From the NCBI RefSeq assembly GCF_004962245.1, contig NZ_SUHQ01000015.1:62001-126000 (forward strand): a DNA stretch of 64,000 nt, given 5' to 3'. The position numbers and the translations under genes were made by a program. The notes under the pieces are model-generated. The model was not told the DNA's origin, ran no database searches, and saw only the letters and a list, made by a program, of their open reading frames with translations. This document shows positions 1 to 8,024 of the stretch, one piece after another (position 1 is the first letter of the stretch; each line of letters starts with the position of its first letter). The stretch comes from Mesorhizobium sp. (GTDB lineage: Bacteria > Pseudomonadota > Alphaproteobacteria > Rhizobiales > Rhizobiaceae).

Positions 1-35
1 GATGCAGCGGCGGTGACGAGAAGCAGTCTGCGCAT
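1..35 (-). CDS. 5' end of an exported protein gene, cut by the window edge
   Basis: Only the first 11 codons lie in the window, reading leftward from an ATG at 35. They encode MRRLLLVTAAA, a basic start followed by a hydrophobic run typical of a signal peptide. A strong ribosome binding site (GGAGGA on the minus strand) sits a few bases upstream. The product cannot be identified from so little sequence. Confidence 0.55.
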   Translation of the reverse strand, partial: MRRLLLVTAAA

Positions 36-116
36 GGTGGTCCTCCGTTTGCGGATATTTGGCATTCCAACAACGTCGGTGGCGGCGCAATTCTTCCGCC
101 AAAATGCGCGGTGCGT

Positions 117-863
117 CTACTCCGGCTGCCGGTAGGCGACAAAGCGGTTGTGCTTGGCCTGGAAGATCAGGCCGGTTTCCTTGAGCGCGGGGCTGGCCAG
201 TGGCACGATGCGTTTGGCGATCTCTGAGGGATGCGGCAGCGTTTCCGGATCCTCGCCGGGCACGGCCTGCGCCCGCATGGCGGTGCGGGTGGCGCCGGGG
301 TCGGCGGCATTGACCCTGAGGGCCAAGTTTTCCGTCTCATGCGCCCAGGAACGCATCATGGTCTCGACCGCCGCCTTCGACGCGGCATAGGGCGCCCAGA
401 AGGCCCGCGCCGAATGGGCGGCGTTGGAGGAAAGCACGATGGCGCGGCCGGCGTCGGAGAGCCTGAGCAGCGGGTCGACCGAGCGGATCAGCCGCCATAT
501 CGCGGTGACGTTGATGGTCATCACCTTTTCGAAGGTCTTGGCCTCGACATGGCCGATCGGCGAGATGACGCCGAGCACCCCGGCATTGGCAACCAGGATG
601 TCGAGCTTGCCCCAACGCTCGTGGATGGCGCCGCCCAGCCGGTCGATGCCGGCCATGTCGGCGAGGTCGAGCGGCACCAGTGTGGCCTGTCCGCCCGCCG
701 CCTTGATCTCGTCGTCGAGTTCCTCCAGCCCGCCGACGGTGCGCGCGACCGCAATGACATGAGCGCCGGCGGCAGCCAGCTCCTTGGCGATGAAATAGCC
801 GATGCCGCGCGAGGCGCCGGTGACGACCGCGACGCGGCCGGAGAGGTCGAGGGCAGGGGTCAT
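117..863 (-). CDS. SDR family NAD(P)-dependent oxidoreductase
   Basis: A 248-residue classical short-chain dehydrogenase/reductase. The N-terminal nucleotide-binding motif TGASRGIG spans residues 15-22, ANAG is at 92-95, and the catalytic set is Ser145/146, Tyr159 and Lys163 (YxxxK). Full length for the family and probably cytosolic. The substrate cannot be told from sequence. It is the last gene of a minus-strand run radA-cvpA-purF-unknown-SDR; an SDR next to purF is a common order in Mesorhizobium relatives, but nothing in the protein links it to purine synthesis. Confidence 0.9.
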   Translation of the reverse strand: MTPALDLSGRVAVVTGASRGIGYFIAKELAAAGAHVIAVARTVGGLEELDDEIKAAGGQATLVPLDLADMAGIDRLGGAIHERWGKLDILVANAGVLGVISPIGHVEAKTFEKVMTINVTAIWRLIRSVDPLLRLSDAGRAIVLSSNAAHSARAFWAPYAASKAAVETMMRSWAHETENLALRVNAADPGATRTAMRAQAVPGEDPETLPHPSEIAKRIVPLASPALKETGLIFQAKHNRFVAYRQPE

Positions 864-892
864 GAGGGCTCGGCTGCTCTAAAAATCAAAGA

Positions 893-1162
893 TTAAGGTG
901 ACCAGCCACTGTCATAGCCGGTCGGAAACCAGATTCCACGGCGCAGATGGTGACCAATGTTCGGCCTGACATGGTTCTGATCCAGGGCATCCAGATCGGG
1001 GATGATCCTGATTCTGAACGAGGCCGGAAATTCCTCGTACGGAAATAGTCGGCTACTTGCGACGCCAACCGCGTCAATCTCGTCCTCTGCGGTAATGCCA
1101 ACGCCCATCGGGAAATCGCGGCAGCGTTCGTCCTCAAAATCCAGCCAGAACAATTTCAGCAT
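893..1162 (-). CDS. Small protein of unknown function
   Basis: An 89-residue product starting at an ATG 12 bases after the purF stop, in the same direction. It is acidic and aromatic-rich with no signal peptide, membrane segment or repeat, and I recognise no family. Position between purF and the SDR with short gaps (12 and 29 bases) argues for cotranscription. Overlapping frames on either strand look less protein-like. It resembles the small proteins often found beside toxin or immunity genes, but there is no such partner here. Confidence 0.55.
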   Translation of the reverse strand: MLKLFWLDFEDERCRDFPMGVGITAEDEIDAVGVASSRLFPYEEFPASFRIRIIPDLDALDQNHVRPNIGHHLRRGIWFPTGYDSGWSP

Positions 1163-1174
1163 CGAAGCACGGCA

Positions 1175-2644
1175 TCAAGACCCGCCCGCCGCCAAGAGCG
1201 ACAGCGTGCGCACATTGTCGGAGCCTTCGAAGTCGGCAAGCCGGGTCGGGTATTGCCCGGTGAAGCAGGCGTCGCAGAATTGCGGCTGCTCATTGTCGCG
1301 GCCGGCCTCGCCGACGGCGCGGTAGAGGCCGTCGATCGAGAGAAAACCAAGCGAATCGACGCGGATGAATTCGGCCATCTCCTCCACCGACATGCGCGAC
1401 GCGAGCAGCTTCGACTTCTCCGGCGTGTCGACGCCATAGAAACAGGAAGCACGCGTCGGCGGCGAGGCAATGCGCATGTGCACTTCCTTGGCGCCGGCAT
1501 CGCGCACCATCTGCACGATCTTCTGGCTGGTGGTGCCGCGCACGATCGAATCGTCGACCAGCACGACGCGCTTGCCTTCGATCATGCGGCGGTTGGCGTT
1601 GTGCTTGAGCTTGACACCCATATGACGGATCGAATCGCCAGGCTGGATGAAGGTGCGGCCGACATAGTGATTGCGGATGATGCCGAGCTCGAACGGGATG
1701 CTCGCGGCCTGCGAAAAGCCGATCGCCGCCGGGGTGCCGCTGTCCGGCACCGGCACGACGATATCGGCCTCGACCGGGCTTTCGAGCGCCAGCTCGGCGC
1801 CGATGCGCTTGCGAACCTCGTAGACGTTGCGGCCTTCGACCGACGAATCAGGACGCGCGAAATAAACATACTCGAAGATGCAGAAGCGGGTTTTCTGCGG
1901 CTCGAAGGGAAACAGGCTCTCGATGCCCTTGGTGGTAACCACGACCATCTCGCCGGGCTTCAGGTCGCGCACGAAACGCGCACCGATGATGTCGAGCGCG
2001 CAGGTTTCGGAAGCCAGGATCCAGGCGCCGTCGAGATCGCCGAGCACCAGCGGCCGGATGCCGAGCGGATCACGGCAACCGATCATCTTTTTAGACGTCA
2101 TCGCCACCAGCGAGAAGGCGCCTTCGACCTGGCGCACCGCATCGATGAAGCGCGAATTCAAGTCACGCTCCTTGCTGGTAGCAACCAGATGCAGCAGCGT
2201 CTCGGTGTCGGAGGTCGACGAGAAGATCGCGCCCTGTTTCTGCAGCGCGCGCTGCACGGTCATGGCGTTGGTGAGGTTGCCGTTGTGGGCGACGGCGAAG
2301 CCGCCATCGGCGAGTTCGGCGAAAAACGGCTGGATGTTGCGCTGGCCGGCGCCGCCTGTGGTGGCGTAGCGCGTGTGGCCGATCGCGCGGTTGCCTTGCA
2401 GGCTGTCGATGACGCGCTGCTTGGTGAAGGTGTCGCCAATCAGGCCGACATGATGTTCAACATGGAACTGGGTGCCGTCGTAGGAAACGATACCGGCCGC
2501 TTCCTGGCCGCGATGCTGCAACGCATGCAGGCCGAGCGTGACGATAGCTGCAGCGTCTTGCCGGCCAAAAATACCGAACACACCGCATTCGTCGTGGAAA
2601 TGATCGTCAGCTTCGGCGGAAAGCACGTCGTCTGCGTCTGCCAT
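1175..2644 (-). CDS. purF: Amidophosphoribosyltransferase
   Basis: Catalyses the first committed step of de novo purine synthesis, converting PRPP and glutamine to 5-phosphoribosylamine in the cytosol. The 489-residue protein has a class II glutamine amidotransferase domain whose nucleophile would be Cys20 (DECGVFGIFG) after removal of a short acidic propeptide. The C-terminal phosphoribosyltransferase domain carries the PRPP loop VLVDDSIVRGTTS near residue 365. Length is normal. It lies 78 bases downstream of cvpA, the same pairing as the cvpA-purF operon of Escherichia coli. A TATA-like -10 is visible just upstream (around 2665), so it may also have its own promoter. Confidence 0.97.
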   Translation of the reverse strand: MADADDVLSAEADDHFHDECGVFGIFGRQDAAAIVTLGLHALQHRGQEAAGIVSYDGTQFHVEHHVGLIGDTFTKQRVIDSLQGNRAIGHTRYATTGGAGQRNIQPFFAELADGGFAVAHNGNLTNAMTVQRALQKQGAIFSSTSDTETLLHLVATSKERDLNSRFIDAVRQVEGAFSLVAMTSKKMIGCRDPLGIRPLVLGDLDGAWILASETCALDIIGARFVRDLKPGEMVVVTTKGIESLFPFEPQKTRFCIFEYVYFARPDSSVEGRNVYEVRKRIGAELALESPVEADIVVPVPDSGTPAAIGFSQAASIPFELGIIRNHYVGRTFIQPGDSIRHMGVKLKHNANRRMIEGKRVVLVDDSIVRGTTSQKIVQMVRDAGAKEVHMRIASPPTRASCFYGVDTPEKSKLLASRMSVEEMAEFIRVDSLGFLSIDGLYRAVGEAGRDNEQPQFCDACFTGQYPTRLADFEGSDNVRTLSLLAAGGS

Positions 2645-2722
2645 CTTCAGCTCCGCTAAAGTCGCTATATAGTGTGATGACTGCTTGAGAGCAACGTAGA
2701 GTTTGCGGCTTTCACATGATCG

Positions 2723-3397
2723 TCAGTTTGCCGGCGCCGGATTGGCCGGTGCATTGTCGGCCGGTGGCGCGTCGGTTCCGCTCTCGTCGGGTGCCGGAGC
2801 ACCGGTATCGTCGCCGGTTGCCGGCGCGTCTGCCGCGGGTGCGTCCGCCGCTGGAGGTGTCTCGGCGCCGGTCTCGGGTGCCGGCTGATTCGGATTGAGC
2901 CTGTTGAGGATCGCGTTTTCCGGATCCTCGGGCAGCAGGCTTTCGAGCTTGGCGCCGATCGATTCGAGCAGCGGCCGGGACTTGGCGTTGGCGACCCAGC
3001 CCGGAGCCTTGGGGCCGGCCAGCCAGTTGAAGAACAGCAGGGCCACCGCGACGACCAGGATGCCGCGCGCCGCGCCATAGAGGAAACCGAGCGTGCGGTC
3101 GAGCGCGCCGATCCTGGAATCGATGATCCAGTCGGCGAGCTTCATGGTGATGACGGAAACGACGATCAGCGCGATGATGAAGACGATGCCGGCGGCGGCC
3201 ACCATGGCAACCTTCTCGTTGTCGACATAGGGCTGAACGTAAGGCAGGACCGGTTTGTAGAAGAAGAACGCCGCTGCCGCCGCCGCTATCCAGGAGATGA
3301 TGGAGAGAACCTCGCGCGAAAAGCCGCGAACCATGGCGAGCATCGCCGAGACCAAGGTGAAGCCGACGAGAATTCCGTCAAGCAGCGTAATCGGCAT
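2723..3397 (-). CDS. cvpA: CvpA family membrane protein
   Basis: A 224-residue inner-membrane protein with about four hydrophobic segments in the first 130 residues, as in CvpA (named for colicin V production). The C-terminal tail of roughly 60 residues is low-complexity, rich in Ala, Pro and Asp, and probably disordered. It sits between radA (27-base gap) and purF, the usual alphaproteobacterial order. The molecular function of the family is not settled; roles in envelope homeostasis have been proposed. Confidence 0.88.
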   Translation of the reverse strand: MPITLLDGILVGFTLVSAMLAMVRGFSREVLSIISWIAAAAAAFFFYKPVLPYVQPYVDNEKVAMVAAAGIVFIIALIVVSVITMKLADWIIDSRIGALDRTLGFLYGAARGILVVAVALLFFNWLAGPKAPGWVANAKSRPLLESIGAKLESLLPEDPENAILNRLNPNQPAPETGAETPPAADAPAADAPATGDDTGAPAPDESGTDAPPADNAPANPAPAN

Positions 3398-3424
3398 GTC
3401 TTTCGCCCCACTTCATGAGCCGCG

Positions 3425-4828
3425 TCACTCTTGCTCGTCGGCACGGCTGCGCCGTGAGCCGGCTATGCGCGCCACGAGGTCGGCAAGCTCGGTGGGCTGG
3501 AAAGCGCCGGCCCCTATCCCCCCGGCAAGTTCCTCGCTGCCCAAGGGCAGAACCGCACTTCCGAAACCCAGCTTTTCGGCTTCCTTCAGGCGCTGCTGCG
3601 CATGCGCAACCGGCCTTACGGCGCCCGAAAGGCTGATTTCGCCGAAATAGACGCAATCGGCCGGAAGGGCAAGACCGGTGAGCGAGGAAACCAATGCGGC
3701 CGCCACCGCCAGATCGGCCGCCGGCTCTGAAATGCGGTAGCCGCCGGCAACATTGAGATAGACGTCGTGGGTGCCGAAACGGACGCCGCAATGGGCTTCG
3801 AGGACGGCGAGGATCATCGACAGCCGGGCGCCGTCCCAGCCGACGACGGCGCGGCGGGGTGTGCCCAGCGACGACGGCGCCACCAGCGCCTGGATCTCGA
3901 CCAGCACCGGGCGGGTTCCCTCCATGCCGGCGAAAACCGCTGCACCCGGCGATTTCGCATGGCGTTCGCCGAGAAAAAGCTCGGACGGATTGGCGACCTC
4001 GCGCAGGCCCATGTCAGACATTTCGAAGACTCCGATCTCGTCGGTCGGCCCGAAGCGGTTCTTGACCGTGCGCAGGATGCGGTAGTGGTGGCCGCCTTCG
4101 CCCTCGAAATAAAGCACCGCGTCGACCATGTGCTCGACCACGCGTGGCCCGGCGATCTGGCCTTCCTTGGTGACGTGGCCAACCAGCACGATCGCCGCTC
4201 CGGTGGATTTCGCATAACGGATCATCGCCTGGGCGGCGGCGCGCACCTGGGTGACGGTGCCGGGAGCCGAATCGGCCATGTCGGTCCACAAGGTCTGGAT
4301 CGAATCCAGAATCACCAGGTCCGGCCGCTTGCCGTCGGCGATGGTGGCGAGGATGTCCTCGACATTGGTTTCGGCGGCAAGCTCCACCGGAGTGTCGGCG
4401 ACGCCGAGCCGTTGTGCGCGCAGCCGGATCTGGGCAACGGCCTCCTCGCCGGAGACATAGACGATGCGGTGGCCTTTTGCCGCGAGTGCTGCGGCCGCCT
4501 GGGTCAATAGCGTCGACTTGCCGATGCCGGGATCGCCGCCGACCAGAAGGGCCGAACCGCGCACGAAGCCGCCGCCGGTGGCGCGGTCAAGTTCGCCGAT
4601 GCCGGAGACGATGCGCGGCGCGTCCTCGATATCGCCGGACAAGGTCGTGAGCACCACGGCGCGGCCCTTGCGCGCATTGCGGGTATTGGCCGGACCCGAG
4701 CCGATGCCGCCGGACGTGCCTTCCTCGACTAGCGTGTTCCACTCGCCGCAAGCATCGCATTTGCCGGCCCAGCGCTGATGCACCGATCCGCAATTCTGGC
4801 AGATGAACTGGACGCGGGACTTGGCCAT
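3425..4828 (-). CDS. radA: DNA repair protein RadA
   Basis: A branch-migration ATPase acting in recombinational repair. It has the family architecture: a four-cysteine zinc motif (Cys10, Cys13, Cys24, Cys27), a RecA-like ATPase with Walker A GDPGIGKST around residues 98-106, the diagnostic KNRFG motif at 256-260, and a C-terminal Lon-protease-like domain. I chose the ATG at 4828 (MAKSRVQFIC), which matches the usual RadA N-terminus, over an in-frame upstream start at 4852. Product length is 467 residues, normal for RadA. Confidence 0.96.
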   Translation of the reverse strand: MAKSRVQFICQNCGSVHQRWAGKCDACGEWNTLVEEGTSGGIGSGPANTRNARKGRAVVLTTLSGDIEDAPRIVSGIGELDRATGGGFVRGSALLVGGDPGIGKSTLLTQAAAALAAKGHRIVYVSGEEAVAQIRLRAQRLGVADTPVELAAETNVEDILATIADGKRPDLVILDSIQTLWTDMADSAPGTVTQVRAAAQAMIRYAKSTGAAIVLVGHVTKEGQIAGPRVVEHMVDAVLYFEGEGGHHYRILRTVKNRFGPTDEIGVFEMSDMGLREVANPSELFLGERHAKSPGAAVFAGMEGTRPVLVEIQALVAPSSLGTPRRAVVGWDGARLSMILAVLEAHCGVRFGTHDVYLNVAGGYRISEPAADLAVAAALVSSLTGLALPADCVYFGEISLSGAVRPVAHAQQRLKEAEKLGFGSAVLPLGSEELAGGIGAGAFQPTELADLVARIAGSRRSRADEQE

Positions 4829-4864
4829 CAGATGGATGCCGCTTCGTGACAAGTTAGCGGGACA

Positions 4865-4900
4865 GCGCCCCCCTCTGTCCGGCAGGACAGAGGGGGGCGC
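4865..4900. repeat. Perfect 16-bp inverted repeat, intergenic hairpin element
   Basis: Two perfectly complementary 16-base arms (4865-4880 and 4885-4900) flank the 4-base loop GGCA. The arms contain the core CCCCCTCTGTCC. It sits between dnaB and radA, both on the minus strand. A related sequence lies at 44228-44302 and a partial relative at 20696-20726, so this is a dispersed repeat rather than a gene-specific site. It could also attenuate read-through from dnaB into radA, but no T-run follows. Confidence 0.8.
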
Positions 4901-4948
4901 GAAAGAACGCCGCGGTCCGGTGCCATTGTTTCTGTGTCTGCCAAGCGG

Positions 4949-6439
4949 CTACTCGAACCTCTCCGCAATATGATGCTCTTCAGCAAGGTCGGAGAAGCGG
5001 GTGAACTCGCCCTGGAAGGCGAGGCTGACCGAGCCGGTCGGTCCATGGCGCTGCTTGGCGACGATGACCTCGGCCTTGCCGCGCATCTCGTTCATCTCGT
5101 TTTCCCATTTGATATATTCGTCGGTGCCGGGCTTCGGCTCGCGGTTCTTCAGATAATATTCCTCGCGGTAGACGAACAACACCACGTCGGCGTCCTGCTC
5201 GATCGAGCCCGATTCGCGCAGATCCGAGAGTTGTGGGCGCTTGTCGTCGCGGCTTTCGACCTGACGCGACAGCTGCGACAGCGCGATGATCGGCACGGCA
5301 AGTTCCTTGGCCAGCGCCTTCAGGCCGGTGGTGATCTCGGTGATTTCCTGCACGCGGTTCTGCGAGGATTTCGCGCTCGACCCTTGCATCAGCTGGATAT
5401 AGTCGATGACGATGACATCGAGGCCGCGCTGGCGCTTCAGCCGTCGCGCGCGTGCCGAAAGTTGGGCGATCGAGATGCCGCCGGTCTGGTCGATGAACAG
5501 CGGTATCTTCTGCATGGTCTGCGAGCAGGCGACCAGCTTTTCGAAGTCCATCTCGCTGATCTCGCCGCGGCGGATTTTTGACGACGGGATTTCGGTCTGC
5601 TCGGAAATGATGCGGGTGGCGAGCTGTTCCGATGACATTTCGAGCGAGAAGAAGCCGACGACGCCGCCATTGGCCGCCTTGAACGAGCCATCGGCCTGCT
5701 GCGCCGGCACATAGGCTTCGGCGATGTTGAAGGCCATGTTGGTGGCGAGCGAGGTCTTGCCCATGCCGGGGCGGCCGGCGATGATGATCAGATCGGACGG
5801 CTGCAGGCCGCCCATGCGGCGATCGAGATCGCGCAGGCCCGTGGCGACGCCCGACAGGTGCCCGTCACGCATATAGGCGGCGTTGGCCATGTCGACGGCG
5901 GTCTTGACCGCATCGGTGAAGCTTTCGAAGCCGCCATCGTAGCGGCCGGTCTCGGCCAGTTCGAACAGGCGTCGTTCGGCATCCTCGATCTGCTCGGACG
6001 GCGACATGTCGACCGGCGCATCGTAGGCGATGTTGACCATGTCTTCGCCGACGGTGATTAGCGCGCGCCGCGTGGCGAGATCGTAGATGGCGCGGCCATA
6101 GTCGGCGGCATTGACGACGGTGACCGCCTCGACAGCCAATCGCACGATATATTGCGCAACCGTCATGTCGCCGACCTTCTCGTCGGCCGGCAGGAAGGTC
6201 TTCAGCGTGATCGGCGTTGCTATCTTGCCCATGCGGATGAGTTCGGCGGCGACCTCGAAGATTTTTCTGTGCAGCGGCTCGTAGAAATGGCCGGATTTCA
6301 GGAAGTCCGAGACGCGGTAGAAGGCATCGTTGTTGACGAGGATGGCGCCGAGCAGCGCCTGTTCAGCCTCGATGTTGTTCGGCGCCTCACGATAGAGCGG
6401 TGTTTCCGCCACGCCGAATTTTCGCGCTGCCTCAGCCAT
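4949..6439 (-). CDS. dnaB: Replicative DNA helicase DnaB
   Basis: The hexameric helicase that unwinds DNA at the replication fork. The 496-residue product has the N-terminal DnaB domain beginning NNIEAEQALLGAIL and a C-terminal RecA-type ATPase with Walker A GRPGMGKT at about 222-229. Near the C-terminus are the SQLSR and DLRESG segments typical of DnaB. I prefer the ATG at 6439; an in-frame TTG at 6487 would add 16 residues with no family support. Confidence 0.96.
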   Translation of the reverse strand: MAEAARKFGVAETPLYREAPNNIEAEQALLGAILVNNDAFYRVSDFLKSGHFYEPLHRKIFEVAAELIRMGKIATPITLKTFLPADEKVGDMTVAQYIVRLAVEAVTVVNAADYGRAIYDLATRRALITVGEDMVNIAYDAPVDMSPSEQIEDAERRLFELAETGRYDGGFESFTDAVKTAVDMANAAYMRDGHLSGVATGLRDLDRRMGGLQPSDLIIIAGRPGMGKTSLATNMAFNIAEAYVPAQQADGSFKAANGGVVGFFSLEMSSEQLATRIISEQTEIPSSKIRRGEISEMDFEKLVACSQTMQKIPLFIDQTGGISIAQLSARARRLKRQRGLDVIVIDYIQLMQGSSAKSSQNRVQEITEITTGLKALAKELAVPIIALSQLSRQVESRDDKRPQLSDLRESGSIEQDADVVLFVYREEYYLKNREPKPGTDEYIKWENEMNEMRGKAEVIVAKQRHGPTGSVSLAFQGEFTRFSDLAEEHHIAERFE

Positions 6440-6571
6440 GATGTCCCCGGTTTTTGATCCCGGCTTCTCGATATCAGAACGGGACAAGTCAGTGATGACT
6501 TATCTGCATCAGTCCCCAACCAACCAGCTTTGATGCCCGCGATTCACAGACAAGATCTTTCGGTGGAAAGA

Positions 6572-6595
6572 ATCTTGATTGACTCGAATCAAGAT
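6572..6595. repeat. 9-bp perfect inverted repeat upstream of dnaB
   Basis: ATCTTGATT and AATCAAGAT (6572-6580, 6587-6595) flank GACTCG. An overlapping imperfect hairpin (CAAGAT...ATCTTG, 6551-6575) lies beside it. The pair sits in the 207-base gap between the end of the Rsm22-type gene and the dnaB start. It may be a terminator-like structure or an operator for dnaB; there is no T-run to decide. Confidence 0.4.
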
Positions 6596-6646
6596 GACGA
6601 GCTTAGCCATTCTTGAACGAGAACAAAACAGGAAAATGGCTGCCAG

Positions 6647-7615
6647 TCATTCCGGCAGCGCGTCGCCCCAGTCGAGCCGTCGCGCGGCCTTGAATATCTC
6701 GCCATCGCGCTTGGTGAACAGTTTTTCGCCGGCACTGCCGTCCTTTTCGCAAAGTTTCAGCAGAACCTTGCCGGAGCCCGATTTCGGCGGTGCGATCACC
6801 CGCGCCCGCGATGGGCCAACGGCTTGGCGGGAGGCGGCGACGTAGATGAATTTCTCGTCCTCCCAGGGTACGTCGGCCTCCTTGGCCAGCCGGTGCAGGC
6901 GCGAGCGCGCGACACGGCGCGAAAAATGGCACCAGTCGGGCGCCGCGAGCGGGCAGGGTGCCTCATGCGGGCAAGGGGCAAGCACATGCGCGCCCGCCTC
7001 GATAAGGTGCCGACGCACCGCAAGGATGCGCTCCCATCCGGCCGGCGTGCCCGGTTCGACGACCAGCAGCGTGTCGTCGCTCAGGTGCCAGAGCCGGTCG
7101 ACGAGCTTTGGCAGCGACGCCGGCGCGATCTCGTCCAGCACATAGGCGCAGGTGACCAACTCGGCCGGTTTGAGATCGGCAAGGTCGATGGTGACATCCC
7201 CGGCCAGCCAGGCGATTTTGGCCGTCATCGCGTCTGCGGCAAGAGTCTCGCCGACCCGGCGCACCGCTGCGCTCGCTTCGAGCAGCACCGCTTGTTCGAG
7301 GTCGGGCCAGAGATCGAGCGTGGCCCAAAGCACCGTACCAGGACCGGCGCCGACATCGAGCAGGGTTTTCGGCGCGTAGCCGGGTCGCGCCTCGCTCACT
7401 GCATCGAGGCTGGCACGGACGGCGGCATAGGTCGCCGGCAGCCGCGTCGCCAGGTAGGCCTTGACCGCCATCTCCTCGGCCATGTGCAGGCGGCCGTCAC
7501 GCAGCTCGGCGCGGTAACGGTCGGACAGCGTTTTTGCCGCTTGCTTCAGCGTCGGCAGCGGCACTTTTTCGAGGAGATGCTCTACGCCCTGTCGAAGCAA
7601 AATAGGCAGTTCCAT
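6647..7615 (-). CDS. Small ribosomal subunit Rsm22 family methyltransferase-like protein
   Basis: A 322-residue protein of the Rsm22/METTL17 family, which acts in small-subunit ribosome assembly. The SAM-binding glycine motif (VGAGPGTVLW) is near residue 90. A cysteine cluster, CPHEAPCPL then WCHFSRR around residues 215-232, matches the region that binds an iron-sulfur cluster in mitochondrial METTL17. Whether the bacterial protein methylates rRNA or only assists assembly is not established. It lies 3 bases from the YnfA-type gene in the same direction. Confidence 0.85.
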   Translation of the reverse strand: MELPILLRQGVEHLLEKVPLPTLKQAAKTLSDRYRAELRDGRLHMAEEMAVKAYLATRLPATYAAVRASLDAVSEARPGYAPKTLLDVGAGPGTVLWATLDLWPDLEQAVLLEASAAVRRVGETLAADAMTAKIAWLAGDVTIDLADLKPAELVTCAYVLDEIAPASLPKLVDRLWHLSDDTLLVVEPGTPAGWERILAVRRHLIEAGAHVLAPCPHEAPCPLAAPDWCHFSRRVARSRLHRLAKEADVPWEDEKFIYVAASRQAVGPSRARVIAPPKSGSGKVLLKLCEKDGSAGEKLFTKRDGEIFKAARRLDWGDALPE

Positions 7616-7618
7616 AAA

Positions 7619-7942
7619 TCAGGCCCCCCGACGCGCGAGCAGGATGATCGAGGCGCCAACGATGCAGAGCGCGGAACCGGCAAGGTCCCAGCGGTCAGGG
7701 CGCACGCCTTCCACCAGCCACAGCCATCCGAGCGAGGCGCCGATATAGATGCCGCCATAGGCGGCATAGGCGCGGCCCGCCGCACTGATGTCTACCAGCG
7801 CCAGCAGGAAGCCGAACAGGGCGAGCGAGGCCAGGCCTGGCGCCAGCCACAGCGGCGACTTTTCCAGTCGCCACCATGCCCAGATCGAAAAGCAGCCGGC
7901 GATCTCGGCAAGGGCAGCAACGCTGTAGATGAGATAGGTCAT
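7619..7942 (-). CDS. YnfA/UPF0060 family small membrane protein
   Basis: A 107-residue, four-helix membrane protein with the UPF0060 hallmarks: AEIAGCFSIWAWWR near the N-terminus, AAYGGIYI in the middle, and a C-terminal GASIILLARR. The family is related to small multidrug resistance transporters; transport substrates are uncertain. The chosen ATG at 7942 gives the family's usual N-terminus (MTYLIYSVAALAEIAG). The start codon follows directly on a strong terminator hairpin and its T-run, leaving no recognisable Shine-Dalgarno sequence. Confidence 0.88.
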   Translation of the reverse strand: MTYLIYSVAALAEIAGCFSIWAWWRLEKSPLWLAPGLASLALFGFLLALVDISAAGRAYAAYGGIYIGASLGWLWLVEGVRPDRWDLAGSALCIVGASIILLARRGA

Positions 7943-7944
7943 GA

Positions 7945-7977
7945 AAAAAGGTCTCGTGGCGACGACGAGACCTTTTT
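7945..7977 (-). terminator. Rho-independent terminator after the Cfa-like gene
   Basis: Perfect arms AAAAAGGTCTCGT and ACGAGACCTTTTT (7945-7957 and 7965-7977) with a 7-base loop. On the minus strand the stem ends in a T-run, 47 bases downstream of the Cfa-like stop codon. The start codon of the YnfA-type gene begins just one base beyond its 3' end. Confidence 0.85.
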
Positions 7978-8024
7978 CAGCGTGCAGGCAGGCAATGGCA
8001 AGGGCAATGCGTGGCCACCGGCAG

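Noticed and set aside
1253..2659. Long open frame antisense to purF, and similar long antisense frames over lptD, the LTA-synthase-like gene, fabF and uvrC
   Set aside because: High-GC coding DNA yields long antisense frames. Their translations are low-complexity or Arg/Asp/His-rich with no family motifs, whereas the sense frames have clear motifs.
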